Assembly: GCA_025093985.1 (NCBI GenBank)
Contig: JACAAK010000007.1
Coordinates: 558,001 to 622,000 of the forward strand
Reading direction: 5' to 3'
Origin: Calvatia gigantea
Taxonomy: Eukaryota > Basidiomycota > Agaricomycetes > Agaricales > Lycoperdaceae
Length of the DNA stretch: 64,000 nt
Positions 20,716-31,834 of this stretch are shown here, one piece after another. Position 1 is the stretch's first letter. Each line of letters begins with the position of its first letter. The position numbers were made by a program, and so were the translations under genes. The notes under the pieces were generated by a model that was not told the DNA's origin, did not search any database, and was given only the letters and a program-made list of their open reading frames with translations.

Positions 20716-23700
20716 TTAGTTTTTTAGTCTGGGTTGTTTGTTTGATGCTTTTTTGTGTTTTCTGCCCTCTCTTTTATGGGTATCCTCTGGATGCCTTTTT
20801 AGGTAGTCTCATATGGCGTCTTTCACATTCTCCAAGTTGGACTCCACTGTTCACATATCTTCTTCATTGCTATACCCCTTCCAGTGGACTAGGAATTGAT
20901 ATCCCCTTCCCCATTTCCTTCGTCTGTGGATTTCTTCTACTTCATATTCTTCTTCATTGTTGATGATCACTGGGACAGGCACTGGTGGTTGTTTTTGACT
21001 TGGGAACTTGGCCTGACATGCTGGTGTCAGGAGTTGTTCATTGAACACATTATGGATGGCCCATCCGTCTGGTAGTGCTAACTGGTACACTACTTCTCCT
21101 ATCTTTTCCTTAATGAGGAAAGGTCCATACCATTTTTGGCCTAGCTTCTTTGATGTCTGATTGGTATGGATGTTTGTGTTCTCTAGCCACACTGCATCAC
21201 CTATTTGGTATGTTTTGGTGTGGGTCTTGTTGTGGTTATATTGCTGTTTCATCTTTTCTTGATATGTACATAGTGTTGATGAGGCATTGTCTCAGGCAGT
21301 CTGCAGTCTTTTTAGGAATTCCGAAGCCATCGGATTATCTGTTGTTGGCTCGTTTTTCCCTTTCCATGGATTCCTTCTGTAGTTTAAGAAGAATAGTGTC
21401 ACTTGTGTTCCTCCATGTTGCTTGTCGTTATACTGAAATTCTGCAATGGAAAGCCATTCTGCCCAGTCATCTTGGCTGTAATTGCAATATAAGTGGATGT
21501 ACATTTCTACTTCTCTGTTGATGCATTCTGTTTGTCCATCTGTTTGTGGGTGATATGCTATTGATAGATTTTGTTCTATGCCAAGTCCTTTGAATAGTTC
21601 TTTGGTAAATTCTGATGTGAACTGAGGTCCTTGGTCACTGAGTACTTTCCTCAGTAGTCCATGTAGCTTCCATATCTCATCTCAATATATCTTTACAATG
21701 CCTTCGGATGAAACATCCATGGTAGTCACTGTGAGTCATATCATTTTTGTGAAGCAGTCTACAATGACCAGTATTGTGTCTTTCCCTTCTGACTCTGGTA
21801 GTGGTCCGATCATATTGATGCTAACTTCTTCCCAAGGTCCATTTGGGACTGGGAGGGGGTGTAGTGGTGATTTAAGCAGTGCTGTCCTTGCTTTGTTCCT
21901 CTGGCATACTTGGCATCCTTGGATGTATCTTTTTACATCTTTCTGCATTGTTGGCCACCAGTAATCACAGTTGATTAGTTCCATCATTCTGTGCTGTCCT
22001 GGGTGTCCTGCATCTGGGACATCATGGTATTGCATCAGGATTTCTTCTCATAGTTTTTGGTCAGGTGGGATATATGCACTTTTTTGCTTGTAGATGACTC
22101 TGTTGTTCTCTGTGAATTGGGTCCCTCCTTTCTTTAGTTTGGTTAGGACTGTTGTCTCTCATTGGGTCTGGTCTTGAATCTGCTCTAGGAAGTCTGGTTC
22201 AATAAACAGTTCTGCTCGTAGAAGCACTGTGCTGTCTGTGCTACTTGTTTGTAGCCAGCTTTCTTGGATCATGATGACCAATTTATCTTCCTCCTCTTCT
22301 GGCATTTGGTGGATTCAGGATAGTAGGTTGGCTTTCATATTTGTTTTTCTGGGTACATGTCATAGTGCGAAGTCATAGTCTTGTAGTCATAAGTACCATC
22401 ATGCCTGTCATCCATTTAGCTTCTGTGGTTCTCAGTAGTATTTCAAGTTTTTGTGATTGGTCCATATTTCAAACTTTTCTTTGGCATCCAGCAGGTAGTG
22501 TCTCCATTCTTTCAGGGTGTGAACGATGGCTAGTAGTTCTTTGTCGTATATTTCGTAGTTTCATTCCACCAGTAATAGTGTCTGTGATGTAAAGGTGATC
22601 AGGTGCCACTTATTTTCTTGTAGTTGTGACAGTACACCTCCTAATGCATAGTCTGATGCATTGACTTCTACTCTGAACTGGCCTTGCCTTTGTGGTAGTG
22701 TCAGGATGGGTTCCTTGGTGATGCATTTCTTAAGCTGGTTAAATGAGGCTTGGTGTTCTTGTGTCCATTCCCATATGGCTGCCCCTTTTAGTTTGTTTAA
22801 TGGCCCCGCAATTTTGCTGAAGTCCTTGATGAAGTGTCGGTAATAGTTGGCAAAACCCAGGAATTTCTCTACTCCTTTGGTGCTTCTGGGTTCGGGCCAA
22901 TCTCATACCAATTTTACCTTTTCTTCTTCCATTTTGATTCACCCGTGGCCTACTTTGACTCCTAGCATTGGGATTTCTTCCGTGTCAAAGATGCATTTGG
23001 TCCATTTGAAGCACAGGTTGTATTGGGCTGCTCATTCTAGGAATTGTATAGTTCGTTCCTTTAGTTGCTCCTTGGTGTTGCCTGGGATGGTGAAGTTGTC
23101 CATATAGTTTACAATGTCTTTGTTTTGTAAGAGGTCCTGGAAGATGCTTGTCATCATTCTGGAGAATGTTCCTGGTGAGTTGCTTAGACCAAAATACATG
23201 ACCGTTGGCTTGAAGAGTCCCTTGTTGGTGAGGAACACTGCTTTCCATTCATCTCCTTCCTTGATTCAGATATTGTTATACCTCCAGATAATGTCGAGCT
23301 TGTTGAAATATTTCGCCTTTCTGAGTTTGTCAATAACTTTGCTGATCCTTGGTAGTGGTGTCTTGTCCTTGATTACTATGTTGTTTAATTGTCAGTAGTC
23401 TTGAATAAGTCTTTTGGATCCATCTTTCTTTGGAATGAAGAATGTTGGTGCTGCATATGGGGATTTTGATGGTCATATTTGCCCTGATTCTAGGTTTTCC
23501 TTGATAAATGCTTTGAGTTCATCCTGTTCTTTGATCATCATGTTGTACATTCCTGCACTTATTTCTTTTGGAGTATCTTCCATTAAGGTTATCTTGTGAT
23601 CCCATTCAGTTTATTCTGGGAGTTTATCGAATGTGGTTTTGTTGAATAGGTGTGTGAATGGTTGTATGTAGTCTGGTAGGTCTTCTGGTTTGGTTGGGTC

Positions 23701-23878
23701 TGGTTCATCTTCTTCTTCCCATAAGTCCTCTGTAATGGCCATACTTTGTATTTTTCCTGTGATGGGAATGTTCTGATGGGGAAATTGGCAGTTGGGCAGG
23801 CATCAGGTGAATTTGATTTCTCCATTGTTCCAGTCTACCTCCGGGTTGTGTTTGACTAGCCAATCATGTCCTAGGAAG
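20716..23878 (-). pseudogene. A4 pol, RT to chromodomain part
   Basis: From the right: protease tail, RT (FNKLDIIWRYNNI and YMDNFTIPG near 23090-23110, where YMDD has become YMDN), RNase H, integrase (SINMIGPLP, a mutated first catalytic Asp: Asn at about 21815), GPF module, and chromodomain EEEYEVEEIHRRRKWGRG. It ends at TAA 20716-20718. Catalytic losses plus many stops make it dead. Its other part is at 30270-30627. Confidence 0.85.
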
Positions 23879-24187
23879 TGTTACGACCTTAGTCGGTTTA
23901 GACCTCAGATTGCAGCTCTGGCTAAGTCTTGAGGGCGAGTAAGGGAAAGAGAACAGAAGGTGGTTAAGCGTACCGAATACAACAGGGTGTATGTACGCTT
24001 AAATACGTCTAGAACTATCCGGTTGAACAGATGGAGTAACTACATGAAACAGTCCGGTCAAGGCATGGTAGTTGGTACGAGTCATATCATCGGAGAACGC
24101 TGGACTAGAATAACTGAAACAGGTACGCAGATAGTTAGGAATGTAGAATAGCACGGAGCTCGTTATGATCGGTGGAAACTCATAACA
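23879..24187 (-). repeat. A5 3' LTR
   Basis: 309 bp, TGTTACGACC to CTCATAACA (plus-strand reading). A G6 polypurine tract adjoins on the right (ATACCCCCC). Confidence 0.95.
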
Positions 24188-24205
24188 ATACCCCCCGATT
24201 AGACT

Positions 24206-25192
24206 TCATGCCTCAGGAAGTTCGTCAAAATCTCCATTGACTATGGCGGCGGCGAGGGCTTTCTTGGTGGCTCCGATGAGGTACTTTCCTTCGTTGGAGC
24301 GTGCGAAGAAGACGGGCAAGTGGCTGCAGCCATCTTGACGGATAGGGACTGGGACTCCGTTGAAGGGGAACTCGGTGATGGTTGAGTTGTCCCAGTAGCT
24401 CTTGACTATCACTTTCCAATAATGTTGGTCCTTTTCTTGGCCTGGTAGTACACTGCGGAATCTTGCTGGTGGGAGAAAAACCGATACGATCTGTGGTGGG
24501 GTGATGGTCTTTATGAATCGTCGGAGTACGTTGACTTCCTCTTTCATTGAGATGGTGGTTTCTTCGTCCATGGGCGTGTCTGCTCGTTTGGTTGGTGGGG
24601 AACGGATGGTGGTGTGTAGGTCAGCGAGAGTGACTCCAATGCGTGTAATGAGTTGATCGATGTCTGGGTCTTCCGTGGTCTTGTCGCGTCCTAGTAAATT
24701 CATAGCGACGTCTGCGAGTTCTAGGAAGATGTCGGCGATATCGAGGTGGTTGAATACTTCTAAAGCGAGGTCAACATGGCTCTGAAGGCTGTGAACTCGA
24801 CTTTGTTCGCTGGGTGTGAGGGTGGATAATTCTAACACGCGGAAGATGGCAGGGATGTGTTGGCTTGTGGAGGATGATGCGTTGGCAAACCCAGCGTACA
24901 TGTCCGCGAAAGTGATGCAAGCGGTGGCAAGGGTGATATGTCGGTTTACTGCGAGTCGTTTGTTTTGGGACGTGATTGTTTCTACTTCGTCGTTTGTGGC
25001 TTTGTTGACATCTTTGAGGAGGGCCTCGAGGAGTCCTTGTGCTGGGGACGGGGTGGTTGCGAGGTTGTAACGGGTGCCTTGGGGTGCGGGTGCTTGGCTG
25101 TTGCCTGGCTTTGGGAGGGGGACTGAGGAGATCGTGGTCGGGTTGGGGTGGACGAGGGAGTTGATAGAGATGCGGTTGGCTTGGGAGGACAT
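24206..25192 (-). CDS. A5 ORF3, intact protein of 328 residues, family A, function unknown
   Basis: The ORF starts MSSQANRISINSLVHPNP six bases after the pol stop and ends FDELPEA-TGA. Features seen: a Pro-rich N-terminus (residues 1-45, with EPGN/KPGN SQAPAPQGT); LLEALLKDVNKATN (about 52-66); a probably helical middle with VNRHITLATACITFADMYAGFAN and VFNHLDIADIFLELADVAMNLLGRD; TPMDEETTISMKEEVNVLRRFIKT; and a conserved C-terminus QHYWKVIVKSYWDN, FPFNGVPVPIRQDG and ATKKALAAAIVNGDF. I see no signal peptide, hydrophobic membrane span, CCHC knuckle or known catalytic motif, so an envelope role is unlikely. Every full copy of the family carries it at this place. I cannot assign a function; it may be a structural or nucleic-acid-related accessory protein. 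Confidence 0.85.
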   Translation of the reverse strand: MSSQANRISINSLVHPNPTTISSVPLPKPGNSQAPAPQGTRYNLATTPSPAQGLLEALLKDVNKATNDEVETITSQNKRLAVNRHITLATACITFADMYAGFANASSSTSQHIPAIFRVLELSTLTPSEQSRVHSLQSHVDLALEVFNHLDIADIFLELADVAMNLLGRDKTTEDPDIDQLITRIGVTLADLHTTIRSPPTKRADTPMDEETTISMKEEVNVLRRFIKTITPPQIVSVFLPPARFRSVLPGQEKDQHYWKVIVKSYWDNSTITEFPFNGVPVPIRQDGCSHLPVFFARSNEGKYLIGATKKALAAAIVNGDFDELPEA

Positions 25193-25198
25193 GTTTGG

Positions 25199-28100
25199 CT
25201 AGTATCTTTGTCTGGGGTTTGACTTGGCTGATGTTTTCCTGGATTTCTTGCCCCTCTTTTTATAGATATCCTCCGGATGCCTTTTGTGGTACTCCGCTAT
25301 CGCGTCTCGGGTGTTTTGCAAGTTTGACTCCGCTGTCCACGTATCTTCTTCATTGCTGTATCCTTTCCAGTGTATAAGGAATTGATATCCCCTTCCTTTT
25401 CGTCGTTTTCCTCGGACTTCTTCCACTTCGTATTCCTCTTCATTGTTGATGATCATTGGTTCGGGCGCTGGTGCTTCTTTCTGGATGTGGAATGATGTCT
25501 TTTGTGCCGGGGTTAATAGCTGCTCGTTAAACACATCATGGATGGCCCATCCTTCTGGTATCGCCAGCCAATATGCCGCTTCTCCTATCTTTTCCTTAAT
25601 TCGGAAAGGCCCATACCTTTTTTGGCCTAGCTTCTTTGATGACTGATTGGTATGGATGTTGGTGTTTTCTAGCCATACTTCATTGTTGATCTGATATGTC
25701 CTCATGTTCATCTTGCTGTTATCATGTGTCCGTTTCATCTTTTCTTGGTATGATCGTAGTGCGGAAGTGGCATTGTTTCTTGCATTCTGGAGCTGTTTTA
25801 GGAACTCCGTACTGCTAGGGTTGTTCGTTGTTCCGTTTTCCTTTCCTTTCCAGGGGTGTCTTCCGTAGTTCAGGTAGAACGGTGTCATCTGAGTGCCACT
25901 GTGCTTCTTGTCGTTGTATTGGAATTCGGCCATGGGTAGCCATTTTGCCCAGTCGTTTTGGTCGTAGTTACAGTATATCCTCAGGTATGTTTCGACTTCT
26001 CTGTTAATCCTTTCTGTCTGTCCTGTCGGTCTGTGGGTGATAGGCCGTTGATAGGTTTCGTTCTATCCCTAGTCCTTTGAACAGTTCGCCGGTGAATTTG
26101 GATGCAAACTGTGGTCCTCGGTCACTAAGGACTTTCCTCGGTATTCCGTGTAGCTTCCATATTTCATCTCGGTAGTGCTGTGCTAGTTCTTTTGAGGAAA
26201 CATCCGTCCTTGTCACTATGAGTCGTATCATTTTTGAGAACCGGTCGACAATGACTAGGATAGCGTCCTTTCCCTCTGATTCAGGTAGTGGCCCAATGAG
26301 GTCGATGCTCACTTCTTCCCATGGACCATTGGGGATGGGAAGCGGGTGCAGAGGTGTCTTCAGAGGTGTCTTGCGTGGCTTATTTCGTTGACAATTCTGG
26401 CATCCTCTGATGTACTTTTGAACGTCCGTTCGGATTGCTGGCCACCAGTAGTCTCTGGTTACCAACTCGATCATTCGGTGTTGTCCCGGGTGTCCTGCGT
26501 CAGGGGCGTCGTGGTACTGGTGTAGTATTTCTTCTCTGAGTGTCGGTTCGGGTGGTACGTACATGCTGGCATTTTTGTAGATTATTCCGTCGTGTTCGGT
26601 GATGTCGGGGTCTTGGTCGCGTATTTTTTGGATGATGGTTGTTTCTCATCCTTTGTTCGCCTTGATTCGTTCCTTGAGGGTGGGTTCCATAAACAGTTCG
26701 GCGCGGAGTAAGATGGTCCCTTCTGATGGTTCGTCATTTGTTAGCCAAGTGTCTCGGATCATGGTGACTAGTTTTTCTTCTTCCTGTTCTGGCTCTTGGT
26801 AGATTCTGGAGAGGAGATCCGCTTTTGTGTTTGTTTTTCCTGGTACATGGCGCAGTGTGAAGTCATAGTCTTGTAACCGTAGGTACCATCTCGCTTGATG
26901 GCCGTTTAGTTTTTGGGGTTCCCTGTAGTATTTCAGGTTTTCATGGTCGGTCCAAATTTCGAATTTCTCTTCTGCATCTAGTAGGTAATGTCGCCATTCT
27001 TTTAGTGCATGCATGATGGCCAATAGTTCTTTGTCGTAGATTTCATAATTTCATTCTGCTGGTGATAGTGTGCGGGATGTGAATGCGATTGGGTGCCATT
27101 TCGAATTTTGTTCCTGTGAGAGTACACCCCCTAGTGCGTAGTTTGATGCATCGACTTCTACCCGGAATTGACCTTTTCTCTGGGGTAGTGTTAAGGTGGG
27201 TTCTTCTGTGATTTGTTGTTTTAGTTCGTCAAACGCTGATTGCTGTTCCTCCTTCCATTCCCACTCCTCTGAACCCTTCAGTTTGTTCAATGGGGCCACT
27301 ATCTTGCTGAAGTTCTTTATAAATCGGCGGTAGTAGTTGGCAAACCCAAGGAATCTTTCTATTCCTTTCTTGTTGTGCGGTTGGGGCCATTCTCGTACTG
27401 ATTTTACTTTTCCGGCCTCCATTTCAATGCATCCGTGTCCTACTGTTACTCCTAGCATTGGGATTTCTTCGGCATCGAAGATGCATTTGGATCGTTTGAA
27501 GCACAGGTTGTGTTCGGCTGCTCTTTCTAGGAATCGGATGGTTCGTTCTCGTAATTGCTCTTTGGTGTCTCCCGGGATTGCGAAGTCGTCCATATAGTTC
27601 ACTATGTCTCCGTTGCATAATAGGTCTCAGAAGATGCTCGCCATCATCCTTGAGAACGTTCCAGGTGAATTACTAAGACCGAAAAACATCACTGTAGGTT
27701 CGAATAGCCCTTCGTTGGTTAGGAAGGCTGCTTTCCACTCGTCTCCTTCTTTGATTCGGACGTTGTTGTAGCCCCAAATGATGTCTAGTTTGTTGAAATA
27801 TTTGGCTTTTCCTAATTTGTCGATGACTTCTCCAATTCGAGGTAGCGGTGTTTTATCCTTGATGACTACGTTATTCAATCGTCGGTAATCTTGAATGAGT
27901 CGTTTTGAGCCATCCTTTTTTGGAATGAAAAAGGTAGGCGCAGCATATGGCGATTTTGATGGTCGTATTCGTCCTGACTCGAGGTTTTCTTTAACAAATG
28001 TTTTGAGCTCGTCTTGTTCCTTGATTGTCATGTTGTAAGTTCCTGCATTGATTTCCTTGGGTGCGTCCTCTGTTAGAATTATCTCATGGTCCCATTCTGT

Positions 28101-28772
28101 TCGTTCAGGTAGCTTGTCAAATGTGGTTTTGTTGAATAAATGTGTGAATGGCCGTACGTAGTCTGGCAGGTCTGATGGTTCGGTGGGGTCGGGCTCTTCT
28201 TCCTCTTCCCATATATCCTCAGTGGTGGTCATGCTTCAGATTTTGTCTGTTACCTGGATGTTCTGGTGTGGGACTTTGCAGTTCTTTGGGCATCGATTGA
28301 ACTTTATTTCTCCTGTTCGCCAGTTTACTTCCGGGTTGTGTTTGATGAGCCAGTCGTGTCCTAGGAATACTTCTGCTCTGTCTTGGAGTTGTACGACCGA
28401 TGCTTCGATTGTTTCTTTGTGTCCTTCAATTTCCATTTGTATAGTTGCCTTTTCCGTGACCTTTCCTCCTTGGTTTGCTGTGCCATCCGCGTTAAGTACC
28501 GTGATTTCTTCTCCTAATTTTTCTGTGGGGATTTTTTCTTCATCTACCAGTCTTTTGCTGATGCTGCTGGTGGTGCATCCTGAGTCGACTATAGTGTTTA
28601 CTGTTATCCTTTTTGTCGGAGTTTGGATTTTTCCCTTTAGGTTTAGTTCGCGCTTTCGTTTCTGAGGAATCGTGTAATATTCTTCTGATATCCTAGATAC
28701 AAGTTTCTTGACTCTCGAGGTAGCGCCTACTCGGAGTCTCCGGAAAAATCCTGGTGTTCCTCTGGTTTTGCT
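25199..28772 (-). pseudogene. A5 pol polyprotein, nearly intact (four TGA, one frameshift)
   Basis: The frame opens at 28772 in the -1 frame relative to gag and ends TAG at 25199-25201, 1190 codons. Approximate residues: protease DSG 63-65; RT YMDD 393-396; RNase H first Asp 541; integrase zinc region His 754, His 761, Cys 791, Cys 794; catalytic Asp 824, Asp 884 and Glu 920 with 35 residues between the last two; GPF module about 1045-1090; chromodomain about 1107-1160 (YEVEE, WKGY). Defects: TGA at 28236-28238, 27627-27629, 27051-27053 and 26646-26648, and one extra base near 26024 just before the catalytic Glu. Removing that base makes the length divisible by three. Confidence 0.92.
28727..28772 (-). 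promoter_or_regulatory. A5 gag/pol overlap with probable -1 frameshift site
   Basis: The pol frame is open from 28772 and the gag stop is at 28727-28729, a 46-base overlap. Within it lies GGATTTTTCC (28742-28751), where the gag-frame Phe codon TTT can re-pair one base back on T. A2, A6 and A7 keep AAGGATTTTTC at the same place. The site does not match the strict X-XXY-YYZ rule. Confidence 0.55.
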
Positions 28773-29875
28773 TCATCCATTGCTCGGATTTGTACTTTCT
28801 TTGGTGCGGTGCATGCTTTGGCTATGTATCCGATTTTGCCGCAGTTGTAGCATGTTAGCCCTTTGGGTTTCTTGCAATCTTTGGACATATGTCCGAATAT
28901 CCTGCAGTTGTAGCATTTGGGTTCCCCTTTTGCATTGAACACATGTCGCCTGCTTCCTATCTCCATGGGTTCCCCCATTCCTCCATAAATAGTTCCCGAG
29001 TTAGTTTTCTTATCTCCTCGGTATTTGGATGCTTCGTATCCTTGTCCAACTGCTAGTATGGCCTCTTTCCATTCTGGGTACGTATCAGGTCGCGCAGCTG
29101 GAGGGTAGCCTGTGATGGTGTGGATAATATCTTGTCGGGCGTTTTTTCGCAACAGGAACATGGCGTGTCAGTTGTCAGTTTTTGCCTTGTTTTTTAGTAC
29201 CTCAAATTCGATGAGGTAGTCGGCCGTGTTCCTATTCCCCTGTTTGAATTTTTCGATCTGCCATTCTGCCTTCGCGTTCATGGCATCGTCTGAGAAGGTT
29301 CGTTTGAATTCTTCTGCAAAGACCTTCCAGTCTACAGAGTCTTCCCCTTCCAGGATTTGTGGTGCTTTCATTGCTGCATATGCTCCTGCTGTTCCTCCCC
29401 TCAGTCTGGCCAAGATTGCTATGGCTTTATCATCTGCCATGCTGACTTTGTTGAATTTCATGAAGAGTGTCATGGCTCTCCACCAGTCGTTGAATTTGGT
29501 TCGTGTTCCATTGAAGAATCCTGGGTCGGGCACAAGTCCCTTTGTGCTAGGTGCTGTGGTAGGTGCAGTATTGTCTGTCATCTCTGAATCTCCTGATTCT
29601 GATTCTGTTTCGGTGTCTTGGTTCTCCTGTTGTCCTAACTGTTCTTCTGCTATGTCAAGTTCGTCGAAGAGTTCTGATATAACTGCTTCTACTCCTGTTG
29701 AGTTTATTCCTTGTGTGGTTTCTCCGGGTTCGTTGCTTGTTACAACCGTTTCTGGTGCAGGTACTTCAGGGTTCTCTGCTTCTTCGTCTGATGACTCGGT
29801 TTCGCTCTCTGTTTCAAGTTCGTCATCTGTAACTTCAAGCTGTGGTTCTCTGTATTCGTCGGGGTTCGAGCTCAT
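28727..29875 (-). pseudogene. A5 gag, one in-frame TGA
   Basis: 382 codons starting MSSNPDEYREPQLEVTD. Residues 1-105 are strongly acidic and Ser rich. The capsid segment VPDPGFFNGTRTKFNDWW is near 130-150. Two CCHC knuckles lie at about 321-334 (CYNCRIFGHMSKDC) and 342-355. In the second the histidine is Tyr (CGKIGYIAKAC), a C-to-T change, so its zinc binding is likely lost. TGA interrupts the frame at 29162-29164. It ends DSE-TAG at 28727-28729. Confidence 0.9.
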
Positions 29876-29943
29876 ATAATGGCTCCTGGGTTCGTCGTGG
29901 TTCGAGTCTTTTTCAACTCTGTTTCCTGCAAGGTGAGGTGGTG

Positions 29944-30083
29944 ACGCTTAACCAAATGTTACGACCTTAGTCGGTTTAGACCTCAGGTTGCAGCTCTGGC
30001 TAAGTCTTGAGGGCGAGTAAGGGAAAGAGAACAGAAGGTGGTTAAGCGTACCGAATACAACAGGGTGTATGTACGCTTAAATA
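29944..30083 (-). promoter_or_regulatory. A5 TATA box, predicted RNA start and exact 11-nt self-primer/PBS
   Basis: On the minus strand TATTTAAG (30076-30083) precedes ACGCTTAACCA (30039-30049) by 34 bases. The complementary 11-mer is at 29944-29954, two bases beyond the LTR end at 29957. All 11 bases pair. Tf1 of fission yeast also self-primes with an 11-base stretch. Confidence 0.75.
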
Positions 30084-30264
30084 CGTCTAGAACTATCCGG
30101 TTGAACAGATGGAGTAACTACATGAAACGTCCGGTCAAGGCGTGGTAGTTGGTACGAGTCATATCATCGGAGAACGCTGGACTAGAATAACTGAAACAGG
30201 TACGCAGATAGTTAGGAATGTAGAATAGCACGGAGCTCGTTATGATCGGTGGAAACTCATAACA
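29957..30264 (-). repeat. A5 5' LTR
   Basis: 308 bp, nearly identical to the 3' LTR at 23879-24187. Confidence 0.95.
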
Positions 30265-30269
30265 GGAAG

Positions 30270-30627
30270 ACTTCCACTTGGTCTTGTAATTGTATGACTG
30301 AGGCCTTGATTTGTTCTTTGTGTCCTTGGATGTCTAAGTCGATTATAGCCATTTTGGTTACTTTTCCTCCTTGATTTGGGGTTCCATCCACATTTAGTAC
30401 CAAGATTTGCTATTCTAATTTCCAGATGGGGAGTCCTTCTTCGTCTACTAGTTTCTTGCTGATGCTGCTGGTAGTGCACCCTGAGTCAACAATTGTGCTG
30501 ACTGTGATTTCTTTTCCCATTGTTTGTATTTTTCCTTTTAGATTTAGTTTGCGCTTTCTTCTCTAAGGAATTGTGTAGAATTTGTCTGATATCCTAGATA
30601 CAAGCTTTTTGACTCTTGAGGTAGCAC
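30270..30627 (-). pseudogene. A4 pol N-terminal (protease) part
   Basis: It reads the protease segment VDSGCTTSSISKKLVDEEG and downstream QILVLNVDGTPNQGG on the minus strand, ending where A5 inserted. It overlaps the end of A4 gag in the -1 frame as in A5. Confidence 0.8.
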
Positions 30628-31755
30628 TTACTTGGAGTCTTCGGAAAAATCCTTCTTCTTTTCTTCAGTGGTTTCTTCTACCCTCCAGACTTGGATTTTC
30701 TTGGGTGTAGTGCAAGCTTTGGCTATGTGTCCCTTCTTGTCACAATTGTAGCATATTAACCCTTTGGGTTTTTTGCAATCTTTGGCAATGTGGCCGAAAA
30801 TGCCGCAGTTGTAACATTTCAGTTCCCCTTTGTCATTGAAGATGTAATGTCTACTTCCTATCTCCATGGGCTCACCCATTCCTCCATAAGTGGTGCTGGT
30901 GTTCATTTTCTTGTCTCCTTGGTACTTGGATGCTTCGTATCCTTGTCTGATGGAGAGTATGGCTTCCTTCTATTCTGCATATGTGTCTGGCCTAGCTAAG
31001 GGTGGGTAGCCGGTGATTGTGTGTATTATATCTTGTTGGGCATTTTTCTTAAGTAGGAACATGGCATGCTTGCTATTGGTTTTGGCTTTGCTTTTTAAAA
31101 CCTCAAATTCGATTAGGTAGTCAGTAGTGTTTCGATTTCCTTGTTTGAATTTTTCAATCTGCCATTCTGCTTTACTGTTTGAGGCATTGTCTGAGAAGGT
31201 TCTTCTAAAGTCCTTGAAGAAGACCTTCCAGTCTACTGAGTCTTTGGATTCTAGGATGGTCGGTGCTTTCATGGCTGTGTATGCTCCTGCAGTTCCTCCT
31301 TGCAGTCTGGCTAGGATTGCTATAGCTCAGTCATCAGCCAAGGCAATCTTGTTAAATTTCATAAAAAGCATCATAGCTCTCCACCAATCATCAAATTTGG
31401 TGCAGGTGCTGTCAAAAAATCCCAGGTCTGGCACTAAGCCTTTCCCACTGGGCGCTGTTGCAGGTACTACTGCATTGTCAGTCATATCAGAGTCGGTTTC
31501 TGATTCTGTTTCATCTGAGCTTGATTTGTCTGATTTCTCCTGATGGATTAGCTCTTCCTCTGCTAGGTCGAGTTCATTTAGAAGTTCTGATAGTACTTCT
31601 TCTTCTGCTGGGTTTGCTCCAGGTTCATCATGTGTTTCTCTGGTTGGTTCTTCAGGTACTTCAGGGTTCCCTGTTTCTTCTTCATCTGATATCTCGGATT
31701 CGTTGTCGGTGACTTCAAGATTTGGTTTTCTGTATTCATCTGGGTTTGAGCTCAT
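30628..31755 (-). pseudogene. A4 gag, full length with in-frame stops
   Basis: It starts MSSNPDEYRKPNLEVTD and keeps one frame of 1128 bases to DSK-TAG. Both knuckles are intact ([14 protein letters not shown] and [14 protein letters not shown]). Stops lie at about 31324-31326, 30967-30969 and 30907-30909, all explainable by C-to-T or G-to-A changes. Confidence 0.87.
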
Positions 31756-31834
31756 ATAATAGCTCCTGGGTTGTCTTTGTTCAGGCCTATTTCAGCCTAC
31801 TCCTTGCAAGGTGAGATGGGGATGCTTAACCAAA

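Larger units (their letters stand above)
23879..30264 (-). mobile_element. Ty3/gypsy chromovirus A5, youngest and least decayed copy
   Basis: 6386 bp, with duplication GGAAG at 23874-23878 and 30265-30269. The two LTRs differ by only two transitions and one 1-base indel in about 308 bp. CpG dinucleotides are frequent, unlike in the other copies. Gag has one stop, pol four stops and one frameshift, and ORF3 none. It sits at the bottom of a five-level nest, as expected of the latest arrival. Confidence 0.96.

Noticed and set aside
24206..25192. ORF3 as a retroviral-type envelope gene
   Set aside because: It has the position of env, but no signal peptide, no transmembrane span and no Cys-rich or glycosylation pattern.
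26646..29164. Frequent in-frame TGA could mean a reassigned or read-through TGA codon
   Set aside because: TGA replaces different residues, mostly Arg codons CGA in sister copies, TAG and TAA also occur, and A5, A7 and A8 ORF3 use TGA as terminal stop. C-to-T decay explains it.
29226..29879. 217-residue plus-strand ORF opposite A5 gag
   Set aside because: It is the antisense shadow of the acidic Gag frame, and equivalent shadows appear opposite every gag copy.
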